Part shown: piece after piece, positions 1 through 12,400 of the stretch
Position numbering within the stretch: the stretch's first letter is position 1
Layout: each line of letters begins with the position of its first letter
From: Symbiodinium microadriaticum
Lineage: Eukaryota > Sar > Dinophyceae > Suessiales > Symbiodiniaceae
NCBI GenBank assembly: GCA_001939145.1
Contig: LSRX01000421.1
Span: 141,831 to 205,830 of the forward strand
Length of the DNA stretch: 64,000 bases
Direction: 5' to 3'
Notes under the pieces: model-generated
The model's database searches: none
Told to the model about the DNA's origin: nothing
What the model saw: only the letters and a program-made list of their open reading frames with translations
Position numbers and translations under genes: made by a program

Positions 1-61
1 CCACCACCACCACCACCACCACCACCACCACCACCACCACCACCACCACCACCACCACCAC
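1..61. repeat. (CCA)n microsatellite at the window edge
   Basis: An almost perfect run of CCA triplets that begins before the window. It would read as polyproline, polyhistidine or polythreonine depending on frame. No coding context is visible around it, so it is called as a simple repeat only. Confidence 0.95.
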
Positions 62-2314
62 AGCAATTGCTGCTGGTTTGGCTGCTGCTGTTGTCATGGT
101 TGTTACTTCCGGGCTCCAGTGTCATGAACCGTTTGCAGGACATGCTTGGCAACTTCCCGAAAGAAGCAGCCATGATATCCTTCTCGTCTGCCTTGCCTGT
201 TTGCCGCCTGGGTGCCAGCTTATGTGGCGGCAGCAAGAGGTTGCAGAAATGAAGTAAATGGAACCGTGCTCACGAGTCCTCCGTGCCCTTTTATTTGTCA
301 GGCACGATCTACAAGCGCCTGAGCTGGATGTGTGAGAGCCTCAGGATTTGCAGCAGAAGGCAACTCCCCTCGTTGACAGAACCTTCTTGCACAATCAGGA
401 AAGCCTGCCATCCACCGAACAATCGAAATGCTACCGAGCAGGACGCCATTCCCTGCGCAGTTTAGATCGCTTCGATGTGAAGCGAGCCACAGAGCCTCTG
501 CTGCAGCCGACAGGAGATCATCCAGCTGAGCTGGGGGCCTAGAAAGCCTTCGGGCGATCCACATTCATAGACATCACCTTTGACTCCAGGCTTCACGGAA
601 GAGATCAAGGCTGGACATGGCTTTTTCGAGCTATGGGATGTGGAAGATCAGAGTGGAGCCTCTGAAAGCACACAGTCCAAGGGATGCAGGTTGAGAGGAC
701 CTGTTGCTACTCAGGCAGTGTGTAGGAGGTAGCCAGAGCAATTTAATATGTTAATGAAGACACAAGGGCAGTGGTCTAAATACCCTGTCGCGAAGTTTAT
801 ATAAAAGACCTATTTGGTTGCTGGGGTCTAGATCTGTATGTTCAACAAGCGGCGTTTCACAACTAGGGCTCGTTAATCCCCTTGTTGGCGCTAGGATAGC
901 GGTAGCCTGGCGCTAGGGATCTAGATAGCAAGTGGTTCGTGATATATTTAGTTATTGGCTAGTATATGAAAAGCCCATACACCTTTTACTCCTTCTCTAC
1001 TGTTACCCCGACCCCTATACTCGTACTCTGAACTCCTACTCCTACCCCTACTCATTTACTCGTACTTAACTCTTACTCCTGCTACTGCCACTGCCTCTGT
1101 TGTTGCCACTGCTACTGTTACTGCTCCTGCTGCTGCTGCTGCTGCTACCAGGGCTATCATACCCGTCATCTCTCTGCCCAGCTGCATGCGAACTGCCTTT
1201 GTGCGTTAGTGTTTGGCTGAAGCTGTCACCTGGTCCGCTTGTTGCCCTTTCGTCTTTGGGCATGTGGAACCGGAAAGCGAACGAGACTTTGATCGCCATC
1301 ACAACACAGGAAAAACATATGTGATAACATGGGTAACCCGCGCTAGGCGCACGCTAGGAAACGTTTCGTTTGTGATACCTAGCCCATCCTTTTCACTACA
1401 GTAGTCTACTCAACCATGTTGACGCCAGCCGAGCGCCAACAGTGCTCAGCGTGCTCTTTGTAATTCTGCTTACTTCCTAGTCCTTTCCTTCGCGGGTCGG
1501 AAGCCTTTCCAATCATCAAGAGTAGCCCTTCCAATCATCAACCAGCATTCCACAGACCACTCATGTGGCCCGACTTTTGTCAAAATTCATCAAGTGCGGA
1601 CTTGGTGCGTAAGGTCCTCCCGTCATACAGCTCACATCCTTTCAGCTGTTGCGGGTTCGGAAGTGACTTTGTCCCAGCTGAGAAGCCGAAGAGAGGCCGA
1701 GGTCTCACGGACCTCCCCGAGCCACGTCCAGAAAAACTGCCAGGGCCAGCTCCCGCCGAGCTGCTGCCAGTGCAGCCAGCGCGCCCCCCGCACACTTTTT
1801 GCCGGTGTGTGGCCGTTCCAGAGAGAGGCTGGTGGCTTTTCCGGAGCCAACTGGCCGTGAAAACTGCGCGCACGCTCCAGAACACCGCCCTTGTGCACGT
1901 GCACATACAAAGGTCTGCGAGAGATCCATTGGGGACAGATCCAAGCAAGCGAGAATGAGTCACGAGCACACGCATGATGGCATCTTAGCCAGGCTTCAAA
2001 AGCACAGCGAGTACGACAGCCGGTAAGAAGAAGGCTGCTCCGTGATGCTCTGTGTACGTAGTACATTGTCATAGTATGTCATAGTCATATTACAACCTGT
2101 TTTGTTCATCCGACTCATGCACTTCGACAATTGCCCGCTTGGTAGAGTGGTTGTTTTAGTCGCCGTCGTATGAACCTGGTAGGAGGAGACTTCTCGGCAT
2201 GATCCAACCGATTGTCATGTCATTCCTCCATTGAAGAGATGTTTCAGGGCCTTTAGCGAGAGTGCCTGGCCCAAAGTTATATGAACAGGGGGCTCGACTT
2301 CGGCTCACGACACA
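62..2314. other. No gene recognised; short repeats only
   Basis: This stretch holds a pyrimidine-rich ACTCCTA-like run (about 985-1090) leading into a short CTG run (about 1118-1148). Open frames exist, the longest about 130 codons at 1563-1958, but they overlap on both strands and are proline/arginine-rich. They lack a recognisable motif or paired splice sites. I see no supported gene here. A distant 5' exon of the downstream peptidase gene cannot be excluded. Confidence 0.5.
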
Positions 2315-2572
2315 GTGCCTCAGCTCTGGCTGCATACCCGCTCCGTCCAAACCGAGGACCTCGGTTTCGGGTTGACGTGCAGCACCTTGGAAGCACAGTT
2401 GTCCGACTGCCTGGCAGCAGCCGGCATCGAAGTTGGACGTGTGGCGTTGCAAGGAGCCTTGCGATGGAAAGCTCCGACTTTCCAGGGTCCTGGCCCCGAT
2501 GCCCAGCACATGCCGACACGCAGTGGACGGCCCAGTCGCCCAGGCGTGCTCTCATCGATGGCCGAGTGGTGA
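2315..2572 (+). CDS. Weak exon candidate upstream of the M28 peptidase gene
   Basis: One + strand frame reads with a balanced, protein-like composition, including 'TCSTLEAQLSDCLAAAG' and 'IEVGRVALQGALRW', and is open to the stop at 2570-2572. No family is recognised. It could be an exon of an unknown upstream gene or a non-conserved 5' exon of the downstream peptidase. Overlapping open frames of similar length on both strands make this a weak call. Confidence 0.2.
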   Translation: MPQLWLHTRSVQTEDLGFGLTCSTLEAQLSDCLAAAGIEVGRVALQGALRWKAPTFQGPGPDAQHMPTRSGRPSRPGVLSSMAEW

Positions 2573-3240
2573 CTTTGATTCCCTCTGCCATCTGTGAAGG
2601 CAGAGGGCCTGCCACATTCTGCGCGAAGACACGCTGTACCTGTACCAAGGATAATGAGAACAGCTTCTGCACTCGCTTCTGCCAAGTCCCTTCCGATCAG
2701 CTTTCACGACAAGATGAGAACCGAAACACAACAGACCAGTTTCGTGCACTGGCCTATGAGCGAATCATCTGAGCAGAAAGCTGCGCTCAGACTAGCCAGT
2801 TGTACTCTAGCCAGTAGAGATTTGATTTGTGGCCACCGTCGGCTGGCACCCAAGCCACTGAAGCCACTGCCAACCTGGCCATAAAGTGGAACATCACACA
2901 GCTAACATTCTATCCCACGGCTCCGCCTTGCGAGCGATGAAGACTCGCACGGCCTCGCCGGGTGTAAGCTCCCGCGGCGCGGCGGCGAGAGGTGCAGCTC
3001 GGTGAGCGGTACGACTATAGGGTCGCAGGAGCAGAGAGCGCAGAGAGCAGCACGCGAAAGCCGCCAAAGCATTCAAAGCTCCAAGGCGGCTGCTCAAGGG
3101 CCGACGGAGATCCCGGGCCGCACTGTTTGCCATGCAGGCCCGGCAATTCGTCTGCCCAGTGCTCCTTTTGAGGTTTTCGTTCGCCATCGCCGTTCCCCCG
3201 CTAAGGTGCAGCAGGCGGTTCTCAGCCGGCAGGTGACCAG

Positions 3241-3406
3241 CTGACGTCCTGGCTGGCGCTGATCTCCTTCAGCATCTTGATGACTTTTGTCTTGTCGGAG
3301 CAGTGGGCTGCGACTCGTCTCAAAGAGGAATTCAAAAAGAGCAGTGGAACAGCGAAAAATTTGTTTCGTGACGAGATTGCGAATTCAAGCTCCAGCTCCG
3401 ATGTCA
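3241..3406 (+). CDS. M28 peptidase gene: N-terminal membrane-anchor exon
   Basis: The frame gives 'LTSWLALISFSILMTFVLS', a strong hydrophobic helix, followed by a charged stretch with 'RLKEEFKKSS'. ERMP1-type enzymes begin with one such anchor before the lumenal peptidase domain. The exon follows an AG acceptor at 3239-3240 and can end at 3406 before 'gttgag'. That leaves the phase needed by the next exon but implies a very short 43-base intron. The preceding 3000-3240 stretch has a basic open frame that could be the cytosolic N-terminus; no start codon is chosen. Confidence 0.6.
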
Positions 3407-6400
3407 GTTGAGGTGCCCCGTATCGTCCCGGCGGACTCCCCACTTTCAGACGGCTTCAGCGCCGACCGGACACGAGATGTTGCCAGCCTGGGCTTAGAGG
3501 TTGCTTGCAATTTCGTCCAGCCGACACAATCGACACACCTTTGTCACGCTTCTGGAAACCAAGGTCTTGCACGAGCTGGAAGCCTGCGGTCCCAAGTACG
3601 TTGGTGCGAGCGGCAACGAGGTCTGTGCTGTTCAGGCAGTCCTGCGGCAGACTCTCGGATGGATTGGCATTATTCCTATGGCAGGGTAGCCAGGGCTTTG
3701 TGTTTGCAGTGGATCTGGCGCTCTGTTTCGTTGAGTCTTCTGAATTTTCTGGAGGATTGCGAAATCTGCCGAAGGCCGCGAGTCAAGGCTGACGTTGGAG
3801 ACGCAGTCTGCTTCCGGTCATTTCTACTTAGACTTCATCGGAGGCTTCACTGTGGCCTATCGAAATCTCACGAACGTGGTCGCGCGGGTCCGTGGCCGGA
3901 GACCAAACTCGACCTGTGCTTTGCTAATATCTTCTCACTTCGACTCGGCCATTGGATCTGTGGCAACGTCGGATGCGAATGCAGAGATTGCCATCATGAC
4001 CGAGCTGCTGCGGCTTTTCCTGCACGACCCCCTTGATGTTGATGTCGTCTTCAACTTCAACGGCGGCGAGGAGTGCTTGCAACAATCTTCCGGGATCGTC
4101 GACACGGATAATAGCGGAGTTGTAGCGGAGTTGTGTTAGATCTATGGCAAACCGCTTGGGTGCTGCAGATAGTTTATGGATGGCACAGTGCCCACTGTGG
4201 CTGTGAGCCTCTCCGGGGCAGCCTGTGCATGCATGTACTGTAGCGTGCAGACGCCAAGGAGCTTCCTGAGAGAGACGCTTCCTTGCTGTCACGCCAGGAA
4301 TTCATCCTGCCCGCTGCGCACGGCTTCGTGACTTCCCATCCTTGGGCCTCGGAGCTCTGTGCACAGATCAACCTCGCACCCTGGCCACGGAAGCGTCCCA
4401 GAAAGTGCATGCCCAACTCCCATTATCTCCCCCAGCTTTGAAGGAATCCGCTGGCTCTGGCGGTCGCGAACTTCTCTTCCAGGTGCCTGGCCCTAGTCTC
4501 TTTGGCACGTCGACGATGTCTTTGTAACCCCTGTTTGTATCGTTTGCTTACTGAAGGGGCTGCGCCCACAGGAGGGTGGCGCAGGCAGCAGCCGTCGGAC
4601 GCATGGTGGAGAGAAGGGCAGCCGTTGTCGCTGACACCGGCAGTGCGAGGGGAAGGGTTGTGGGGGGAGGGGGGAGGGGAGATGGGCAGGAGGGCTGAAG
4701 GAAGGGCCTCCAAATCAAGAGCGCGGGCGGGGTCGGCGGATCTCTGAGACTGGACAGGTGGGTCCAGAGAATCGCTGGATCGTGGAAGCCTACGCTCAAC
4801 ATGCGGCTTGGCAATCGCCATGCAGCGGACTTGTTCTGACGAGGACTAGGTCGGAATTCCAGTTGCAATGGTTATAGCTTTATTTTAGCAAGAACAGTAG
4901 CAATACTCAGTAAGTCTTAAGAGGACTGCAGCCGGAAGTCGGACGAGACCAAGGTGAGGCGGCCTTATGGATCTTCGATTTCGCAGGTCCTCTTTCAGAC
5001 AGGCGGATGTTTCAAAGCTGTGAAATAGAAGTGGTCCACTGACTCTCAGCTCAAGACAACCTTTTGCTGCCTTAGTGCTTGTTCTGTCGCAATTTCAGGC
5101 ATCGTTCCGGGAGAGACCGACTATCGAATATATCGGGACTTCGGAGGCATTCCAGGACCTTTTGCATGTGCATGTCTGCTGAAAGTCAGGAAGGTTGGAG
5201 GCCTGCCGTCCTGACTCGAGTCAGCAAGCAACGAAATTCGGCGCTCCTCGCCATCTCTTGCCGCTCTAAGTGCCAGCATAGACTGAATCGTGTGTGACAC
5301 ACCCTGCAGGAGCTGACTTCGCTGTTCTGACGAATGGCTGGGTCTATCACACCTGGCGAGATAACATCGAGCATCTGGATTTCCGGTCTGTTCAGAGGCA
5401 ATTCGTGCGAACTGCTGATGTTTTGACCCAGTGGTGCAGAGTCACTCGGATCGAGTCATCAGTTGCCGGCAGGTACGGTGACACTGTCAACGACTTTGCA
5501 CGTGGCCTTGCGAAGAAGCTTGGTGATGGGCGGCCTACAGGCAGGGACATAGGGGTTTTGCGCACGAAGCGTACTTCTGCTCCAGCAAAACTGTCTGCGA
5601 GATTGCAATCTGCTGTATTGTATATCCTTCAGGCGTATGCAGTAGACAAGGCAAGGCTTTATGGCCTAATGACTTGGGAATAAAATGGATTGGCTTCGGG
5701 TGAGTCCTTCGCAAGCATTGGCGACGACGAAACACCTCTGGCTAGGCACGGTACTGATTTGAGACCCTGTGACAGGAGATGATGTTTCAGATTCCGCAGT
5801 GTTCTTCGATGTTGGTGGCACTTTCTTTGTGGAATACTCGGCAGATCTGGCAAGGAGAACCTGCCTGACCGTAGTTTTTCCAGGAGAGGAAACGAAGTTG
5901 TGAAAGTGCTCCAGAGTTCAAGCTGGATTTGCGGGTGGCACTCTTAGAGATAGTATAGAGCCTAGTAGTAGCTCCTTCGCGCTAGCGAGATTGCAGGAAA
6001 ATGCACGTGGCTGCTGCGATCGTTGTGCTCTCGAGCTTGCACCTTGGCTGTGAGTCGGTGTTGGAGATACCGACACAGAGCCAAACCTGGCATTCTCATC
6101 ATAGCTGCAGTACGACGGTTTCAGGGCCACACATGACCGCATCCATCTGCGAATGTAGAATGTCCTTTCGATCCTGTCACCAGCTCTGAGGCTCGTCAGG
6201 CGCGGCACTGCCTGCGCAGGGGCCATCTTCAAAGCGGCACTGACTCTTGTGCTTGCCAAGCTGTGAGACCTGTCGTATCGGTTGTGGATGTTGTGGAGAT
6301 CAGACAGGTTCAATGATTCCGCGCAATGAATCCGAAGTATGGCTGAAGAGGATGCACGTATGACCTAGAACCCAGATTTCTGCCGGAGATTACTAAAGTG

Positions 6401-9400
6401 CAATCCTTCATGTTGACTTCGCCGACACCCAGGAAGCTCTTTCTGGCCTTTCTTTCATCGCTGTTTGCGGCTGCAGCAACGGGCGCGCTTGCACGGTGGC
6501 CCAGAAAGGGATGGTAAGCAGAGTGTCCCCCGCACTTTTGCCGGGAATCACGAATTACAGTCACGCAGCCGCGGCCACAAGACAGATCAGTACAAGACTG
6601 AACTGTAGCAGAAATCCGCAGCACAGTAGTTGTAATCCCTACTTTATCTTCTTGTCTGTTGATGCTCGGCTTGTAGAAACACACGAACCTGACATCCCTC
6701 CATGCTCAGCCGTCATTTGGCGATGCCACGGCAACCAGCGAGGCACACCTCCAACCGGTGCGCTACTGCTTTCCACAGTGCTTAGACCTCTCCCCTCGTC
6801 CCAAAGATGGCGTCGGGTCAGCCACTTCTGCAAGAGCAGCCGGCAGAAAGGCAGAGGATGCTGCGGCGTGCAAGCACACTTCTTCTTACGTATTGGGAGC
6901 CCATCTGGTACTCTATTGTGAAGGGTGCAGTGACAATGATACTAGCGCTGGAATGAGCGATGGCTTTTTTGCTTTTGCAAAAGGGCGGCTGGAGAAAGTG
7001 ATTTGTAGACCTTCAGAAGCTCTGGGCACGTGGAATGCCTAAGGACGGCACTGCTGGTGACCATGGTTGGCTTGTCCATGAGCTATGTTTATGAGCTTGA
7101 TGACGACTTTGATGGGGATCTCAATGACAAGGCATCAAGCCCAACGCGTGAGTGTTTGGACGGGGGCAGAAGCGAAGCGTGTTGAGGCTCCCCGATCTTT
7201 CGGAATCCGCACCTGCACTAAGGCTGGCGGCTGGGCGCAGGATCTTCTACTGGCTTTGACTGCTGCGCTTTTCGTCCTTTCCAGTCACTTTGTGGCCTGT
7301 CCATGAGTAGCCCTTTGCTGCTTGATCGTCGGTGCCTTGCACGCTCTGAAAGGCTAAGTTTTCGTGTCTTGCGAGCTTGGGGGTTCTTTCCGTCAGGTGG
7401 TGAAAGACAGCTTCACCATTTTCTACATCGGGACAGCCATGGCTTACGGTCTGGGCGCCATCGCACACTTCCTTGAGGATTCCACTGGGGCGGTCGGTCT
7501 TACGGCCTACTATGTTATCATGACTCTAGCTTTTGGTGGCGATGCGCTGCGTTCTGCTTGCGGCTACGGCCTGCAGTGGTCGCCAGTCGTGAAGGGCCAG
7601 TGCATTTTCTCGGCCCTCACCTTCGGCTGCCTGTGCCTGTCCGCCTTCTGCACTTTGAGGAAGCTGCTTGAAGGTCATCCCGCCAGCGAGGTGAAGGAGT
7701 CCTTCCTAGGCCTCGCTTACAAAAGCACGCAGATCGGTATGGGCTTCGTGGAGATGTCGGGATCCTTGGTGTGGTACCACGCTGTGCGCTTCGACCTGGG
7801 GCCTTGGTCCATGATCCCCACAGCCATGAATGTCTCGGCCTGGCTGCTGGTCAAGTTGCTCCCGATGCAATCAAAAATGACAATCGACTCTTGCTTTAGG
7901 GCTCCAAGGAATCGGACACTTAGAGTCGGAGTTGTTTTTGTTGCTGTTCCGCATAGCTCCAAGGTTCCAGCCGGTGTTCCATGAGGCTCTCGGCATCAAG
8001 ACAACAATCCCACATCAACTGGCGCACTACATGCAAGTTGTTGTAATTTGGTTTCTGCACACCATAAACTTGCGCAAGGAATTCAACAGGCGAGAAGTGC
8101 GCGAAGACTGTCTTTAAGCGTGGGCGTATCACGTCCGACAGGCATACGTGCCAGTCCTTCGTCATCTGGGTGATGTGTTGTTTTGACAATTTCCTGCGTG
8201 GAAAAGCGCCGCAGTCATAATCAGGGCAAGCAGCATTGGGATCTTGGGCTGTTGTTGTGCCGTTGCTTTAGGCGCCCGCTCTATAGGTTTACGGTAAGAT
8301 GTAGACTCTGTTCATCCCAGTGTTTGCAGCAGCGAGAGCGTGCCGTCTCAGATCATGCAGTAGAGCAAAGACGGAGCAAGTCCATGTGTTACAGAGTAGA
8401 CCCCAGTTTCAACTTCCCTCTCAAATAAAGACTATTTGCAACTGAAGCGACCATGATGACGGATAGGAGTAGTGTTGCCGCTGTTGCAGTTGATGATGAT
8501 GGTGGTGGTGATCATGGTGAATGAGAGTTGTCAGGATGTGGCGATGATGTGGGCGATGCCCTGATAGGGATGAGGACGGTGGTAATGTCGTTCACCAGAT
8601 ATTACGACGACGATGTTCAGGACGCTGAATACTGCAGAGATTCTGACGAAGATGACGTGACGGCGACGATGACGATAATCATTAATAACCATTATCCTAA
8701 TGATGAAGATGACGATTACGACCATGGTCATCATGGCCGTGCCATTTTGTGCCCACCTCTCCAAAGCCGACTCCCGAAATGAGGTCGCCTTCACGCCGGC
8801 GGCGCTCGCCGGCTCGGGACACCCGGAGCTCGCTCCGCTGTGCCCCGGCCAAGCTCTTTTTGCGTTTCGTCGGGTTTCCGGTTGAGGGTCGTGAGCAGCG
8901 CCGTAAGCAGAGACGTTGTTCGTCGCTTGGAGGTTTTCAGATGGAGATGCGCTAAAGAGGGCAAGCGCCACTGGCAATGTGGCTTTGTAGCAATGTAGCA
9001 CCACATAGTCAGGAGATTCTGCTGCTCATGTGAGGCAGTTCAACAGCACACCCTCGCAGGACCAGCACACGGAGATACTAGTTCAGAGTAACTTCGGGCT
9101 TGGTATTGCAGGGTCACTTTGCTTGTAGTTGTGATGCTTGCATGCTGGTCCGGTCCCATCGTTTTAATTCCGGCATTAAATGCTGAAGCATCCTGACCAA
9201 AGTCAGGGCATTCTGTTGCACTGGGTTTTATACGAATGGAGGTGCAGACTTTTGGGCAAGTTCTTGCGAACGTTCTTGCAGAGCCAAACCTGGAGAGTAG
9301 AAGCACAGAAGCAGGCAACAAAGGCGTGAGAAAACATGTATTGAAGACTTGCACTTGTAGTAGTGTGGGTGTTAACTTAGTTTAGAGTAGGCAGGGCCCT

Positions 9401-12400
9401 CCTGAGCCGAGCCAAGGCTTTTCGTACCCCCAGCGCTGGCCGCCTTTCTCGGTGCGGAGCTGCAAGGACAGAGCTTTGAGGGGCCCGGTTCCCTGGTGCG
9501 CAGGTTGCCTCAAACTCCTGGGCCGAGACGAGTCCCTCATCGAAGAAGGCCAGGCATGGGCTTCTGCAAACAGGAATTTTAATTGGGTGCCACAAGACTT
9601 GACAGAAGTTGGGAACCAGCTCAATCGTCGGTGAGTCAAAGTTTCAGTGAGCCTTCTGCCAGTGCAGCAGGTAGGGACAATGTAGTACCACTTTATTGTC
9701 TGCGCTTGTGGACTGCCTTGCAGGGTCCATTGCGCTTGCTTCGATGCTGTGCCTCGGCCTCTCGCTGAGCTCCGTCGCCGTGCAGGGATCCTACCCGCCA
9801 CTTGCCTCTGTAAGTCCTTCTGCATCTTTCAAGGTGTCTGTTGCATCGAGGCCCTCTCCGAGCCTCTTCTAGGCCTGTGCTTTTGACTTTTCCGTTCCTC
9901 GCTTGGAAGGTTCCTGCTGTGGTCGGTGCTGCCCGGCCTGGCTGCCTTTTGCCCTCGACAACTCCGCTCGGTTTCGGTCGTGGTGGCCTTCGTGTCATGG
10001 CAGGAGACAGCTCGCGGTATCTCCGGTTCTTAGGACCCAGCCGTTTTCTGGTTTCAGGTCATGAGGCCTCCCATGTCATGTTGTTTTGCTTGTGTCGGAT
10101 GTAAGCTGGACGCAAGGCATGCATCGAACATTTCAGGAGCTGCGTTCGCTTTGCAACGGACGTCGATCCGGGGTGCCGGTTAGCTACTGTAGTTCAAGTC
10201 AGTTCAAGTTTCCAGCGGCGGGCTGAGGCGTTGCCGTGGCTGCTTCATCTGCAGTTCCTGGTGCTGGGGTTGGACCTGCTGTGTCCTCTGACATACAGAG
10301 CCTCTGCTTGGTGATAGTCTTCGTACCACTCCTGCGCGGGTCTTGGACACAGGCCAGGCCAGGAGGGCCCCGGTAGAAGTTTGGAGTCCCTGCAGAGTTC
10401 TGCAGCAACCGGAGATCTTGAGCTTCCTATATTTCCTATGAGGAACTGGCGCTGCCATTCCTGGCGACGTCGTTGTGGCGGCTTTCTTCGGATTGATGAC
10501 TGGGCTTTTCTTGTCCTTGTCGGCGCGCTTCATACTGTGCCTGCAGCTGAAGCTATGGCAGTCGGGTGGTTGGGAGATCCGACGGCTGCCGTGTGTAGGC
10601 TGAATCTGTCAGCTCCCATCAAGGCCCGTTCCTCACTGGGCCACGAAGATGCTCTGTCTGATTACCTTTGCCATGGCATTTGGTCTGGCGTTCCTCGGCG
10701 TGTCCGGCGAGGGGGGCCGCACAGAGCAGATTCAGGCCGGGCTAGCTGAGGCTCTGGATCTTCCCGTACAGCTACGACCGGCCCAAGCGCATCGTCTACC
10801 AGTGCCGTGGCCCAGTGCTTGCAAGGCTCTCATTTTGTCTTGACGACGGTGGATGATACCTCAGGCACACAGCACGATCCCAAGCCACCTGGACTCTGGA
10901 GGCCATTGGATTAACTTGACACGGTGTAGTATCGGCGTTGAGCAGCCAAAGCAGCAGTGATCCCTAGAAGGGACAACGGTTGCTCTGCGTTTAGTCTGAA
11001 AGGTTTGAGTCTGTGTCTGTGCAAACGAGCTAAGCTTGTGTTCATTTAGATGGGGCAGGGAGGACAGGGCACCTGCGTCCCAAAGCTGCAGAAAGAGCCT
11101 GCATCGCGGAGGAGAACGGGACGGCCACAGCACACTGGGAGCCGATGGAGAGCGGCATCTGGACTGCTGCTTGACTCGTTGGCTTGGGTTGTCCAGCAGG
11201 CCGCACCGCACAGGGGAATCAGTCTTGGCCATGGGCCGCGCCTGCGGTGGTGCAGCCAGTCTAGGCTGAAGACATGCGAAGATGCCGGGCAGTTAAAGGC
11301 GTGTGCAGCCAGGTTTCCCAGGACTGGAACTCTCTGGACACCATGCGGAAGTTCGCGCCATACGGCCTTCCGAATGGCTCGGAACCTCACGACAACAACA
11401 TTGGGACCCTTGGCTGCAGACCCAGGAGACATCCTTGCGAACTGCCCATCGTGCTGTTTCCAGCCGTTTCCAGCCTCCACCACTTGTGCAAACGCGAGGC
11501 TCTACGGTCAAGTGCCGCTGCCCTTCCCCATGAAGTGGCTCCTGACGGGCGGTGCTTGGGCAAAGAGATCCGCTCCAGAGGTTCCTGTCGGGATTGACGT
11601 GCCTTGTCCAAGACAAGTCAAGCTAGGACACTTGGTCAAGGGTAGGCCCTTTCTAAGTGCTTATGCTTCTGCCTTTGATGTGGGCTTTATTAGCTCGTTT
11701 GGTTGCAAGGGGTGCAGTAAGTTGCAGCAAGTGTGTCGGTCTGCTGGTGGTTCGCTGCGGAATCCATGTCAGTGCCGTGCCATTCAAGGTCCAGCTGGCA
11801 TCAGTCCCCGTGTCCGTTGCAGGACTGCCACACCCGTCTTACTGTTAAGAGATTGAGGGTGTGGAGCATGGGTGCAATGCAAGGTCAGTGAGGAATTAGG
11901 CCTTCCATCATCTTCCCAACTTGAGATGTTCCTATTTGAAGGTGAGGATCTGCGGAAGGCGCACGTCTCCGTGCGCGGCCCACCCAACATGATGCTGGTG
12001 CTCTCCCCCCGGCTGCTTGGGCTGCTACGTCAGGGTTGCTCTTTCCAATGGTTGTGCTGTAGGAACGCCACCTACAAACTAGCCTTGCATTGCCCTGGCA
12101 CCTGGCACATATTCGTGGGATAGAGTCTCAGAGTGGCGGGAAATCGGATTTCAATTCTTGGAAAGAACACAGCCAAGACATTACGACGTTTCTCATGTTA
12201 TTGTCATGCTTTTATTCAATTCTTGGAAAGAACACAGCCAAGACATTACGACGTTTCTCATGTTATTGTCATGCTTTTAATGACGTGCCAGTGCAGGATC
12301 ATGCAAGCGACCGAGTCGTAGCCAACAGAGGAACCCGAACGAGGCAGAATATTGGAATGCGATCCGGAGCTCCCTTGCTTACACACTACTGTTTCTACTG

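Noticed and set aside
1563..2072. Overlapping open frames of about 130-146 codons on both strands
   Set aside because: Mutually overlapping, proline/arginine/serine-rich, and without motif or splice support.
2130..2210. 'gcttggtagagtggttg' resembling a tRNA D-arm
   Set aside because: No T-arm B-box, anticodon stem or acceptor stem pairing follows at the right distance.
8749..8955. Arg/Ser-rich frame resembling an RS-domain protein
   Set aside because: Purine- and CGG-biased sequence, open in several frames, no flanking exon evidence.
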